From Pseudomonas sp. St316 (GTDB lineage: Bacteria; Pseudomonadota; Gammaproteobacteria; Pseudomonadales; Pseudomonadaceae), in contig NZ_AP021901.1 of assembly GCF_018325905.1 (NCBI RefSeq), positions 3,968,001-4,032,000 of the forward strand: a DNA stretch of 64,000 nt, written 5' to 3'. This document shows positions 46,578 to 55,561 of the stretch, in pieces. The position numbers and the translations under genes are program-made. Below the pieces are notes generated by a model, which worked only from the letters and a program-made list of their open reading frames with translations, was not told where the DNA came from and ran no database searches. How positions within the stretch are numbered: position 1 is the stretch's first letter; each line of letters begins with the position of its first letter.

Positions 46578-46650
46578 TTCAGCCGCTCAGGTTTGATGGG
46601 TTACTGGAACTCAACGGCCGCTACGTTAGTAACAGAACTTGCAAATACCC

Positions 46651-46670
46651 AGCTGCGCTATCTCGCAGTT
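46651..46670. promoter_or_regulatory. Lux-box-like dyad upstream of the ligase operon
   Basis: On the minus strand the 20-mer reads AACTGCGAGATAGCGCAGCT. It fits the NNCTG-N10-CAGNN (CT-N12-AG) rule for LuxR-type operators, keeps a central GAT, and matches the Vibrio lux box at 12 of 20 positions. A weak -10 (TACTAA) lies 19 bases downstream, as expected when LuxR replaces -35 contacts. Confidence 0.6.
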
Positions 46671-46898
46671 GTGCGCGCACGAGTTTCTTGTTAAAAGCAC
46701 GCGCGATTACATACGCGCCGGGATAGCTCTTCGCCCCGTCGACATTCAGAAATGAATGAAAGATTAATATTCCCTCAGCGGTTGACAGCCCCAGGGCACG
46801 CTGGTAATTTCGCCGCACTGCCCATTATTCCCGCAGTGCTTAGCCAAGACTGGGATGTCTAAAAATGTACTATCACCTTTCTGCTATCAGTTCCTCCC

Positions 46899-46918
46899 AC
46901 AGCTATCCCGACAGCTGT
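46899..46918. promoter_or_regulatory. Second 20-bp dyad in the divergent region
   Basis: ACAGCT-N8-AGCTGT is a perfect 6-bp inverted repeat, 20 bases long like a lux box, but the CT/AG positions do not fit the consensus. It may be another regulator site between the ligase operon and the TrpE-like gene. Confidence 0.35.
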
Positions 46919-47179
46919 TCCCGGGCCATTCTGGCCATCTTCAAAAGCAATATCTGGCGTCGCTAATCTAGCGAAGACCGGAGCCTGTCTGCTGCCTGCC
47001 AGCAACGTCCTGATCTTTCCCCTCTGAAATCGATGGCGCTCGCGCCTTTGCCCTGCGCAACAATTGGCTGCAATCCATTGCAAGCTTTTTAGTGCGCGCG
47101 ACATGAACAGCGTCCGCCCCGTCTATTCAGAATATCCGTCAACACGTATTTAAAGTGCCTGCGCGCTTTATATTCCCGT

Positions 47180-47201
47180 GGCGCTCTCTTAATCGAGCGC
47201 C
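47180..47201. promoter_or_regulatory. Perfect dyad just upstream of the TrpE-like gene
   Basis: GGCGCTC-TCTTAATC-GAGCGCC is a perfect 7-bp dyad ending 20 bases before the ATG at 47222. It could be an operator or, in RNA, a hairpin that hides the start region. No clear Shine-Dalgarno sequence is present there. Confidence 0.45.
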
Positions 47202-47221
47202 TGAATCGTTACACCTTGAAT

Positions 47222-48703
47222 ATGGTATTAACCGTGAATAAAAATTTAATTGGCGTGAATGTTCTTCGCCGCGAAGAACGTCGACCTACGGATGCACTTG
47301 GCATATATGCAAATGCACTCGAACAACTGGGTCGCGAGTCTGTTTTCATTCTTGAGTCACTGTCCGGCCCAAGCCGTGATCGCCGAGCGACAATCATCGG
47401 GCTCGAACCGCTCTTCGAAGTGTGTATCAATGAGGGCCAGGCCCAACTGCGGGGCTGCGCCGCCCTGTGTGAACATTTGTCTGCCAGCCTGCGGCAAGCG
47501 GGCCTGCAGGTCGACCAGGAACACAAGGTCCATCTACCCGACAGCGAGGCGGCGTGGAACCTGCTCCGGGCTATCCAGGCAACGTTCCAGCCGGCGTCCA
47601 ATGCCCCTTCCAGCCTGGCCTTCTTTGGCTATTTCTCCTACGACTGCGTTCGCCTGATCGAGCGACTTCCCGATCTGGCCAAACAGACCTACGACTACCC
47701 GCTCATTGCCTTGTCGGTCTACCAGACGCTGGTTTATTTCCACAGCAACGGCATCGTCGAAACCCTGATCAACAACCACGATCTCTGGTCGCCCCGTACG
47801 TTGGAGGATTACCCCTTCCTGAGCACAACCCCGGCCTCCGAGGCGCTGGCTCCGCTCCCCTACCCCGAGGCCTTCGAGGAAGAGCGCACGGTGACCCCGG
47901 AGCAATTCGTCGAGCGTGTCGAAGTGGCGATGGAGCACATCCGCGCCGGTGACGTCTACCAGATCCAGCTCGGCCATGAGATTCGCATCCGCTCGCAGGT
48001 TTCGCCGTTCGATGTGTACCAGAACCTGCGCCTGCGCAACCCTTCCCCCTACATGTACCTGGCCCACGTAGGCGGCATCGACCTGATCGGCGCCAGTCCG
48101 GAGCTGTTCGTCAGGATCAAGGACGACTTGATCGAGATGCGCCCGATCGCCGGCACCGTGGGCAAGAAGCCTGGTGTCGATCCGACTCAGTTGGTCCTGG
48201 AGCTGACCCGCTCCGAGAAGGAACGCGCCGAGCACCTGATGCTCATCGACCTGTGTCGCAACGATATCGGGCGCGTGTGCCAGGCCGGCTCGCTGGAGGT
48301 CGATGAGTTCATGCTGGTGGAAGAGTACTCGCACCTCTACCACATGGTGTCGAACGTTCGCGGCTTGCTGCGCCCGGGGCTGGATGCCTATGACGTGATC
48401 AAGGCATCGTTCCCCGCGGGCACCATGTCCGGCGCGCCCAAGGTCAGGGCGATGGAGCTGATCGAGGGGATGGAGAGCAACCGCCGGGGCATTTATGCCG
48501 GGGCCCTTGGCCTGGTCGGCTTCGATGGCAGCGTCAACACCGCATTGTGCATTCGCTCGACGGTCTTCGACGAGGGCACGTACCACTTGCGTGCATCCGC
48601 CGGCGTGGTGGCCGATTCGGTGCCAGAGCTTGAGTGGAAAGAGACACTCTACAAGATGGGTTCCGTCTACCGGGCGGTGACCGGCCAGGAGATCGCCCTG
48701 TGA
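47222..48703 (+). CDS. Anthranilate-synthase-component-I-like chorismate enzyme (TrpE type)
   Basis: This 493-residue chorismate-utilising enzyme should aminate chorismate to anthranilate or 2-amino-2-deoxyisochorismate. PIAGT at residues 308-312 marks the anthranilate-synthase branch; aminodeoxychorismate synthases have PIKGT there. Catalytic segments HLMLIDLCRNDIGRVC, FPAGTMSGAPKVRAMELIE and GVVADSVPELEW are intact. An N-terminal ILES segment resembles the tryptophan-feedback site. It overlaps the TrpG-like gene (GTGA) and is divergent from the ligase operon. It is probably a second copy serving specialised metabolism. The start codon is uncertain; a TTG and a GTG are nearby. Confidence 0.9.
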   Translation: MVLTVNKNLIGVNVLRREERRPTDALGIYANALEQLGRESVFILESLSGPSRDRRATIIGLEPLFEVCINEGQAQLRGCAALCEHLSASLRQAGLQVDQEHKVHLPDSEAAWNLLRAIQATFQPASNAPSSLAFFGYFSYDCVRLIERLPDLAKQTYDYPLIALSVYQTLVYFHSNGIVETLINNHDLWSPRTLEDYPFLSTTPASEALAPLPYPEAFEEERTVTPEQFVERVEVAMEHIRAGDVYQIQLGHEIRIRSQVSPFDVYQNLRLRNPSPYMYLAHVGGIDLIGASPELFVRIKDDLIEMRPIAGTVGKKPGVDPTQLVLELTRSEKERAEHLMLIDLCRNDIGRVCQAGSLEVDEFMLVEEYSHLYHMVSNVRGLLRPGLDAYDVIKASFPAGTMSGAPKVRAMELIEGMESNRRGIYAGALGLVGFDGSVNTALCIRSTVFDEGTYHLRASAGVVADSVPELEWKETLYKMGSVYRAVTGQEIAL

Positions 48704-49284
48704 AAGTATTCTTGATCGACGCCTATGACAGCTTCGTCTTCATCATCAGCCAGTACCTGGAACAACTGGGGCTGGAAACCCACGTCGAGCGTCACGACGT
48801 ACCGGACCTTATCCAACGCATTGAAGCGTTCTCGCCAGATTTCTGCGTGCTGGGCCCTGGGCCCGGGCATCCGGCGGATGTGGGCTACATCGAAGTGATC
48901 AAGCACTTTCAGGGGCGCCTGCCGCTGTTGGGTGTGTGCCTGGGTCACCAGGCCATCGGCCTGGCCTTCGGCGCCCAGGCTTGCCGGGCCCCACACGTGA
49001 TGCACGGCAAGGTGAGTACGATCGAGAACGACGGCAAGGGCGTCTATGACCACACCCAGGCTCGCGCGATCCGAGCGACTCGCTACCACTCGTTGATGAT
49101 CAGCGAGCAGCCGTTACCCGACTGTTTGGAGATCACGTCCAGATCAACGGACGATGGCTATGTCATGGGCGTACGCCATCGCCACCTGCCGGTGGAGGGC
49201 GTGCAGTTCCACCCTGAAAGCATCCTCACCGAAAACGGCCTGGACCTGTTCCGCAGTTTCATCCGGTGTCACGTGCACAAGTGA
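48700..49284 (+). CDS. Glutamine amidotransferase, anthranilate synthase component II type (TrpG)
   Basis: This 194-residue class I amidotransferase makes ammonia from glutamine for its TrpE-like partner. It starts at a GTG overlapping the partner's stop. The nucleophile is in GVCLGHQAIGLAFG; the histidine and glutamate are in VQFHPESILTENG. LGPGPGHPADVGY is the oxyanion region. The tight overlap argues for a dedicated pair, not the housekeeping trp or pab genes. Confidence 0.93.
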   Translation: MKVFLIDAYDSFVFIISQYLEQLGLETHVERHDVPDLIQRIEAFSPDFCVLGPGPGHPADVGYIEVIKHFQGRLPLLGVCLGHQAIGLAFGAQACRAPHVMHGKVSTIENDGKGVYDHTQARAIRATRYHSLMISEQPLPDCLEITSRSTDDGYVMGVRHRHLPVEGVQFHPESILTENGLDLFRSFIRCHVHK

Positions 49285-49333
49285 TCCACCCGCAAGGGGC
49301 ATGCGCCAATGCCAATCAGTTAAGCGAAACCCA

Positions 49334-49424
49334 TGTGGGAGCGAGCTTGCTCGCGAAGACGGCTGCACCGTCAACAGGCATATCGCCCGGGACACAGCCT
49401 TCGCGAGCAAGCTCGCTCCCACAG
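49334..49424. repeat. Facing REP pair
   Basis: REP palindromes at 49334-49360 and 49398-49424 face each other, both with the GTGGGAGCGAGCTTGCTCGC core. They lie between the TrpG-like and LuxR genes, so the LuxR gene probably has its own promoter, although none is clear. Confidence 0.88.
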
Positions 49425-49520
49425 GTTCTGCCACCTGACTGATCGGCATTCGAGGCATGCGCCCCTTCTTTCCCCGTACTGCGACTGCTTCATTCCTGCT
49501 ACAACTAGAGCGATCCGTTT

Positions 49521-50321
49521 ATGGACAAACACCACTCCCCCGCCTGCGGCCGGACCCAGGCCGAGCGTGCCGCTACGCTGACCGCCTTCACGAGCCTCGC
49601 CAAGGATGCCAACCGTTGCGATTGGGAGCGCCTGCTGAACAAAGTGCTGCGCCAACTCGGCTTTGGCAGCTACCTCATCAGCCTGGGGCCAGCAACGCCG
49701 AGGGATACCGACCCTCTGGCCGGCCTCATCACCACCTTCCCCAAACACTGGTTGGAGCACTACCGCTGTGACGGGTTGATCGAGATCGACCCGATACTCA
49801 GGCACTGTCGACGCGAACTGGTGCCGCTTTTCTGGGACAGCGAGCGACGACGCGCGCGGGGACGCTCCCGGCTCTTCTGGGAGCAACGCGAGCAACACGG
49901 CCTGCGCAGCGGCGTGAGTATCCCGCTGCGCTACGAAATGCTCAGGGGGACCTTGAGCGTGGCCTTCGACGATATGCAGATCACCGAACAGAAGGGTTTT
50001 TCCAACCCCGCTGTTTATCAACTGTTCATGCTTATCCCCTACTTGCTCGCCGGGATACGACATCAATTGCAACGGCCTGCCCAACCGCGCCAGGACCTGA
50101 CGCCCAAGGAAATGGACTGCTTGTACTGGGCCAGCGAAGGCAAGACCACCTGGGAGATCAGCCACATCCTGACCTGTTCCGAACGCACCATCGACTTCCA
50201 CCTGCTCAATGCCCGACGCAAGCTGGGCTCGGTAAGCCGCCAACAGGCCGTCAGTGCTGCGGTAGCCTGTGGCCTGGTCATGCCGACCGTTAACTCGCCG
50301 ACTTACCGGTGCCAGAAATGA
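49521..50321 (+). CDS. LuxR-family regulator with intact acyl-homoserine-lactone-type binding pocket
   Basis: This 266-residue receptor has an autoinducer-binding domain (residues about 30-175) and a C-terminal helix-turn-helix (LTPKEMDCLYWASEGKTTWE, then ISHILTCSERTIDFHL). The pocket residues that define AHL receptors are all present with near-canonical spacing: Trp77, Tyr81, Asp90, Pro91, Trp105 and Gly131, matching TraR W57, Y61, D70, P71, W85 and G113. No luxI gene is in the window. The nearest signal-synthase-like gene is the GNAT of the ligase operon, whose promoter region holds a lux-box-like dyad. It could instead be a solo receptor for exogenous AHLs. Confidence 0.9.
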   Translation: MDKHHSPACGRTQAERAATLTAFTSLAKDANRCDWERLLNKVLRQLGFGSYLISLGPATPRDTDPLAGLITTFPKHWLEHYRCDGLIEIDPILRHCRRELVPLFWDSERRRARGRSRLFWEQREQHGLRSGVSIPLRYEMLRGTLSVAFDDMQITEQKGFSNPAVYQLFMLIPYLLAGIRHQLQRPAQPRQDLTPKEMDCLYWASEGKTTWEISHILTCSERTIDFHLLNARRKLGSVSRQQAVSAAVACGLVMPTVNSPTYRCQK

Positions 50322-50489
50322 GCACAAAAGTGGTTTCTACGACAGGCCATCCTCAGGGATAACCTGATGGCATATCCAAGTCAGCGATGGCAAGCTTGCG
50401 ACCTGCAGGCAGCACGTTCATTCCCGAAGCCTGCAGCCATTTACCTCGGGTATCCACCACCTGTTAGTCAACTGAACAAGGATGTCGGC

Positions 50490-50978
50490 ATGAAAATCTC
50501 TCTTGGTCTCGTCGCCCTGGCCGGGTGCCTGTCCACCTTTTCTGTCTCGGCAGCGGGCCCGAGCCACAGCGATTTGTTCAAGGCCCTGGCGCAGTGCCAG
50601 GCCAGTGCGCAGCAAGTGAGCGAGTTCAATGGCCTGGTTGACGCCGAGCAACTGACGCTCCCCAAGGATGAAGCCCACAGCCCGTGGGGCGGTGGTGCCT
50701 GGCAAGCCACCCCGGCGCTGACGGTGCACGGCGTGTCGTCGACCACCCTGGTGATGACCGACCGCGTCAGCTTCTTTCTCCAGGCCAAAAGCAGCAGCCC
50801 GAAGGCCGATGCCGAGAAGCTCGCCAGCACCCTGAAACTGCAAAAGACCCTCGATACCGACGGCTACGTTGACTATCAGCGCAGCCTCGGCAACGGCGCT
50901 ACCCTGCGAGTGGTCTCCACGGAAGACAAGGACAGCGATCTCTACGTGGGTTGCAGCTATGAGCAGGATGCTTCCTGA
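50490..50978 (+). CDS. Secreted protein of unknown function
   Basis: This 162-residue protein has a clear signal peptide (KISLGLVALAGCLSTFSVSAAG, cut near residue 21) and an ordered but unfamiliar mature domain with two cysteines (ALAQCQAS, YVGCSYEQ) that could pair. The ATG at 50490 has AAGGA 8 bases ahead, so the longer upstream reading is rejected. It lies between the LuxR gene and a convergent cyclic-di-GMP gene. I cannot assign a function. Confidence 0.75.
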   Translation: MKISLGLVALAGCLSTFSVSAAGPSHSDLFKALAQCQASAQQVSEFNGLVDAEQLTLPKDEAHSPWGGGAWQATPALTVHGVSSTTLVMTDRVSFFLQAKSSSPKADAEKLASTLKLQKTLDTDGYVDYQRSLGNGATLRVVSTEDKDSDLYVGCSYEQDAS

Positions 50979-51024
50979 GATCCGGTGATACCCTCTCCCG
51001 CGGAAATATTGAAAGGCGCAGTCG

Positions 51025-54000
51025 TCAATGCCCGGGCATTGGACGGTTTGGACGTTTTACATCGCACTTTTGCCGCACCGAGCCAGGGCTCGCAAGGCGG
51101 CTTGGTTCAGACACTCCGGACGCACGCAGTAACCGGCTGATTTCCTGCGCACTGACCGCCTCGCTGAAGAAGTATCCCTGAATTTCATCGCAGCCGTTAT
51201 CACGCAGGAAGGTTTGCTGCTCCTGGGTTTCGACACCTTCGGCAATGACCTTGAGGTTCAGCTTGTGCCCCAACGAGATCACGGCGGTGGCGATGGCTTT
51301 GTCGTTCTCGTTGTTGGGCAGATCGCGCACGAAAGACTGGTCGATCTTGAGCCTGGCGATCGGGAAGCTTTTCAATGCGGCGAGGCTGGAGTAGCCGGTG
51401 CCGAAGTCGTCGATCGAGAGGCTGATGCCCATGGCTTGCAGGGCCCTCATCTTGCTGATGGCTTGCTGAAGGTCTTGCATGATCAGGCTTTCGGTCAGCT
51501 CCAACTCAAGGTACATCGGGTCCAGTGCGGTTTCCTGCAAGGCATGCATCACCCGGTCGATCAGGTCCCTTTCGATGAACTGACGGGCTGAGATGTTCAC
51601 CGACATGGTGATCGGCGGCCAACCGGCATCCTGCCAAGCCTTGTTCTGCCTGCACGCGGTATGGATCACCCAGTCGCCGATAGGCACGATCAACCCGGTC
51701 TCTTCGGCCTGGGGAATGAATTTGATGGGAGAAACCATGCCGAGCTCGGGATGCTGCCAGCGGATCAATGCCTCTACGCCGATGATCTGGCCTGACTGCA
51801 GATCCACCTGTGGCTGGTACAACAGCAGGAACTCGTCATTGTTGAGCGCGCTTCGCAGCCCGTCTTGCATGGCGAGCTTGCCCTGGACCTTGTTATTCAT
51901 CTCGCTCGTATAGAACTGGAAGCTGTTGCGCCCCAGTTCCTTGGCCCGGTACATGGCAGCGTCCGCATTGCTGAGCAACGTGTCGGTGTCGGTACCATCG
52001 GTAGGGTACGTGGCCAACCCCATGCTGCAGGTGACGTGGAGCGTATGGCCGCTCAACTGGATAGGCCGCAGGATGGCTTCCTGGATTTTGTGCAGGACTG
52101 GCGTCACGCCGTCCAGGTCCGAGGGCTGGTCGAACAGGATGATCACAAACTCGTCGCCACCCAGTCGCACCACGGTGTCGGTACGCCGTACACATCCCAG
52201 CATGCGCTGGGCGACGGTTTTCAGCAGTTCGTCCCCGGCACTGTGCCCAAGGCTGTCATTGACCAGTTTGAATTTGTCCAGGTCGAGAAACACCACGGTC
52301 ACCAGCCGGTTGTAACGCTGGGCATAAAGCATCGCCTGCTTGAGGCGGTCTTCAAGCAGCGTGCGATTCGGCAGCCCGGTCAGTGCGTCATGGTCGCCCA
52401 TGAAGCGAATGCGCTTTTCGGTCAGTTGGCGTTCTATCGCAATGCCGGCAAGCGGCGTGGCCATGCCGATCAGATGCGTCTCGGCCGCGCTGGGGCTGCG
52501 CACGGTGTTGGCATACACGGCAAACGTGCCCAGGACCTTTCGCTCATGGGACAGGATCGGCGTCGACCAGCAGGCGCGAAAGCCATAGGGCGCAACGAGT
52601 GAACGGTACGCTTCCCACAGTGGATCCTGCTCGATGTCCGTGACGATGACTGGCTCTCGTCGATAGGCCGAGGTACCACATGAACCGACGTTCGGACCGA
52701 TTTCAATTCCGTCGATGAGCTGGCTATAAGCTTTCGGCAAACTGGGTGCGGCCCCGTGCAGCAGGTGCTTGCCCTCCTCATCCAGCAGCAGGATGGAGAC
52801 CTTCATGCCCTCCAGTTGGGACTCGACCAGGTGCGCCAGGCTGTCGAGCACTTCTGCAAGCTCGGTGCTCCTGGCGATCAGCTCCAGGACATGACCTTGT
52901 CCGGCACGAACGATGGCCTCCTGCTCCAATCGGTCGTTTTGCACGGCGAGCCGTTGCGTGGCGATACTCAGTTGGGCCGTTCTTTTCTCCAGCTGAAGCC
53001 GGTCTTCGAGAAATTGATTCACCGCCCGCGCCATGTTGCCGATCTCGTCCTTCCCATGGTCGGCCATCATCAAATGCGTTTTGTCCGTGTGTTCCTGTCG
53101 CAATTGCCGGCTGATTGCATTCAGGCGCACGAGCACATGACGGCCCATGAAAACCCGGGTCACGAACCAGGCGAACACCAGGCTGGCGCCCAACATGATC
53201 AGCACCCATTGCTGGCTGCGATTCGAGGCATCGACCAGGCGCTGCACGGCTTGGCGATAGTCTTGGGTGTAAGCACTCGATTGCGCACGGGCCACCGCGA
53301 CCAGGACCCCGGCCTCGTTCTTGAGTTGCTCATTGAAGCGCTGCAGGACGTTGTGTTGATCGATGAGCGTCTGGCGCTGGGAGAAGAGATCCGGCGTCTG
53401 CACATCAGCGTCGGATAACACGCCTGCGGTGCCTAGCAGGCGCTCATATCGAGCCCGCAACCGTTGCACGGCCTCACTGTCAACCGCCTGCGGCAGATCG
53501 AAAAGCAGCACCGCCAGTTCCAGGCTGGCCCGGGTCTGGGTCGCCGTTAATCGGGCGGTGCGATCCTCCAGGGCCTGCCCGAAGGTGACCTCGGTTTGCA
53601 GCAGGCTTTCTCGCAGTTGCGCAACGATGTTGGCGGTGTTGCGGAACATCTGACTCGACTGATGCATGTCGAGTATCGCCACGCCACTGTTTGCGGCAGT
53701 CAGTTGCTGCACCTGTTGATCGAGGGCTTCAAGCTGTTCGACGGTCGCCGCATAGCTTGAACGCAGGATGTCAGGGGAACGGGTGGTCAGCAACTGGTCG
53801 GTCTGGCGTTCGATCAGCAAGGTGCGCTGCACCATGTCTTGCCCATTTTGCATGCGGACCAGTCGTTCATCCGTCAACTGGCGAGTGGCGCTGTTTGAGG
53901 TGCGCAACGCGTAGACCGCAGTCGCTCCCCCCGCCAGGATCAGCAGCGCCAGCGTCAGGAACGCCAGGGTGAATTGTGCGCGCAGCGATTGGGGCAATAG

Positions 54001-54045
54001 CTGGCGTCCAAGCCGGGAAGTCATGTCCAACGTCAGGGGTTCCAT
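51025..54045 (-). CDS. GGDEF-EAL cyclic-di-GMP enzyme with periplasmic sensor, HAMP and GAF domains
   Basis: This 1006-residue inner-membrane protein has helix 1 near 28-48, a periplasmic helical region to about 275, helix 2 near 275-295, HAMP to about 350, a coiled stretch and a GAF domain (about 385-540). A GGDEF domain (about 550-710) and an EAL domain (about 725-970) follow. RLGGDEF and an RRTD inhibitory site five residues ahead are intact. EALIRW, NISARQF, ELTES, DDFGTGYSS and EGVET are also intact, so both making and degrading c-di-GMP are possible. It overlaps the gene for a periplasmic binding protein, a likely input partner. An alternative start is 54024. Confidence 0.92.
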   Translation of the reverse strand: MEPLTLDMTSRLGRQLLPQSLRAQFTLAFLTLALLILAGGATAVYALRTSNSATRQLTDERLVRMQNGQDMVQRTLLIERQTDQLLTTRSPDILRSSYAATVEQLEALDQQVQQLTAANSGVAILDMHQSSQMFRNTANIVAQLRESLLQTEVTFGQALEDRTARLTATQTRASLELAVLLFDLPQAVDSEAVQRLRARYERLLGTAGVLSDADVQTPDLFSQRQTLIDQHNVLQRFNEQLKNEAGVLVAVARAQSSAYTQDYRQAVQRLVDASNRSQQWVLIMLGASLVFAWFVTRVFMGRHVLVRLNAISRQLRQEHTDKTHLMMADHGKDEIGNMARAVNQFLEDRLQLEKRTAQLSIATQRLAVQNDRLEQEAIVRAGQGHVLELIARSTELAEVLDSLAHLVESQLEGMKVSILLLDEEGKHLLHGAAPSLPKAYSQLIDGIEIGPNVGSCGTSAYRREPVIVTDIEQDPLWEAYRSLVAPYGFRACWSTPILSHERKVLGTFAVYANTVRSPSAAETHLIGMATPLAGIAIERQLTEKRIRFMGDHDALTGLPNRTLLEDRLKQAMLYAQRYNRLVTVVFLDLDKFKLVNDSLGHSAGDELLKTVAQRMLGCVRRTDTVVRLGGDEFVIILFDQPSDLDGVTPVLHKIQEAILRPIQLSGHTLHVTCSMGLATYPTDGTDTDTLLSNADAAMYRAKELGRNSFQFYTSEMNNKVQGKLAMQDGLRSALNNDEFLLLYQPQVDLQSGQIIGVEALIRWQHPELGMVSPIKFIPQAEETGLIVPIGDWVIHTACRQNKAWQDAGWPPITMSVNISARQFIERDLIDRVMHALQETALDPMYLELELTESLIMQDLQQAISKMRALQAMGISLSIDDFGTGYSSLAALKSFPIARLKIDQSFVRDLPNNENDKAIATAVISLGHKLNLKVIAEGVETQEQQTFLRDNGCDEIQGYFFSEAVSAQEISRLLRASGVSEPSRLASPGSVRQKCDVKRPNRPMPGH

Positions 54046-55250
54046 TGGTGGCGATAGATGTCTCGATAGCCATTGTCAGGATCGTACTGGAATTTTTTCC
54101 CGCCATCGAAGGCGATATTGTCGGCGTTGACCAAGTGAATCGGCGCGACGAAGCCGCTCACTGGTTGACCTGCAAACAGCCGGTTCAACTCATCCATTAC
54201 TTGCCAGCCATGCTGGTTGAGCGGCTCGGCCACAGTAACGGTCTGATAGGTCTTTGCCTGTATGCGCAGGAAAGCCGAAGCGCTGCCGTCACCGGCAGAC
54301 AACAGGCTGATGCCATCACTGGGTATGGCGGCGCTGGTCAGCGAGGCAATCGAGTAGTCGAAATAGATGTCGTTGATGGCCAACGCATGGGTCCAGCGTT
54401 TGCCATAGCGCTGAAGCAATTGTTTGGTGATCGCCGGCATCTTCTCGCCACTTTCGGAGATCGCCACATCGCGCACCTCCAGCAACTTACATTCACGACA
54501 GGCACGAATGACGTCTTCCATGGCCTTGGCTTTCGCCATGGCGATGCTGTACTTGGAGTCGGTCAGGATCACCACGCCGGCGCGTCCGTTTGACTGCACC
54601 ACTGCCGCCATGGCGGTGAGGCGCGCCACTTCAAGCGGGTCGGTCGTGACGTTCATGGCCACCGGCGTACCGTCAATCGGCCCCGGGCGTACTCCAGCGT
54701 GCCAGCCAACCACCGGTACCTCCTTGTTGGCGAAGAGCAGCAGCGCCGCTTTGTTCTCAAGGGCATCGGAGCCGCACAGGATAAGGCCGTCGGGTTCCGC
54801 TGCCAGGGCATCGGAAAAGGCCTTTGCGCGTCCGGCCGATGAGCCGGCACCGTCGTATATCTTCAGCGTCCAGCCCAACGCATTGGCGGCCTCCCGGGCG
54901 CCCTGCGCGACACCGACAATGCCTCCGTTACGCAAATCTTCTGCGACAAGCGCGATGCTCTTGCCCCCCTGGGCTCGCGGGCCAGATTCAGGGCCGCTCC
55001 AACGAACGGCACCGAGGGTGGCCTTGGAAACGATTTCCTGCGCTTGAATCACCGTGACCGCAGCGTTCTCGAGACCCGCTGCGCTTGGCAAATCCTGACC
55101 GTATCCGGAAGTTGCCGTGAAAAGACAGGAAACCGTTATTGAAGCCATCCGCAGTAACGAGGACCTCGGAAACCTGGGCCCGATCGAACAGGTTCGATCG
55201 GCGCATGTGAGGCCATGTATGGGGCTGGTGGCGCGATCAAAGTCTGGCAT
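54033..55250 (-). CDS. Periplasmic substrate-binding protein (sugar/LacI-type fold) linked to the c-di-GMP enzyme
   Basis: This type I periplasmic binding protein has about 405 residues. Features are KSIALVAEDLRNGGIVGVAQGAREAANALG, then GWTLKIYDGAGSSAGRAKAF and AEPDGLILCGSD, as in ribose- and galactose-binding proteins. Start 55250 (MPDFDRA) has a good AAGGGA ribosome site, with signal helix MASITVSCLFTATSGYGQ after a long head; a start at 55148 would give the signal alone. No ABC permease or ATPase is nearby. Instead its 3' end overlaps the GGDEF-EAL gene, which suggests that it reports a ligand to that enzyme. Confidence 0.85.
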   Translation of the reverse strand: MPDFDRATSPIHGLTCADRTCSIGPRFPRSSLLRMASITVSCLFTATSGYGQDLPSAAGLENAAVTVIQAQEIVSKATLGAVRWSGPESGPRAQGGKSIALVAEDLRNGGIVGVAQGAREAANALGWTLKIYDGAGSSAGRAKAFSDALAAEPDGLILCGSDALENKAALLLFANKEVPVVGWHAGVRPGPIDGTPVAMNVTTDPLEVARLTAMAAVVQSNGRAGVVILTDSKYSIAMAKAKAMEDVIRACRECKLLEVRDVAISESGEKMPAITKQLLQRYGKRWTHALAINDIYFDYSIASLTSAAIPSDGISLLSAGDGSASAFLRIQAKTYQTVTVAEPLNQHGWQVMDELNRLFAGQPVSGFVAPIHLVNADNIAFDGGKKFQYDPDNGYRDIYRHQWNP

Positions 55251-55561
55251 GACGTCCCTTTTTGCCAAGAATGCAGTGTACCCAAAGGATAGTCGGTTCT
55301 CACCGCCCGGTGACGGCCATCCCAAGCCACCTTAAGCATGCTCACTTCACCCCGGATGACGCCAACTTATTGGCACAAAATCCGATGAAATAAAAATAAA
55401 TTAATACAGTGACGGTTTCCCGACGCACGGTACCCGTGTGCCATTGCTGGGGGTTCAAATCGAAGCTCATCATCCGCAGGCAACCCCCCGCAAAACGTTT
55501 AGGCCGCCGACCTGGACTACAGGAAGTAATTAATCGCATCACTCAATGGAGCGACACCGAG

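Noticed and set aside
46899..46918. Second lux box in the ligase/TrpE gap
   Set aside because: The length and symmetry fit, but the CT and AG positions do not match the NNCTG-N10-CAGNN rule, so it is listed only as a dyad.
50322..50489. Start of the secreted protein at 50367
   Set aside because: The longer frame would bury the signal peptide behind 41 residues; the ATG at 50490 has AAGGA at the right distance.
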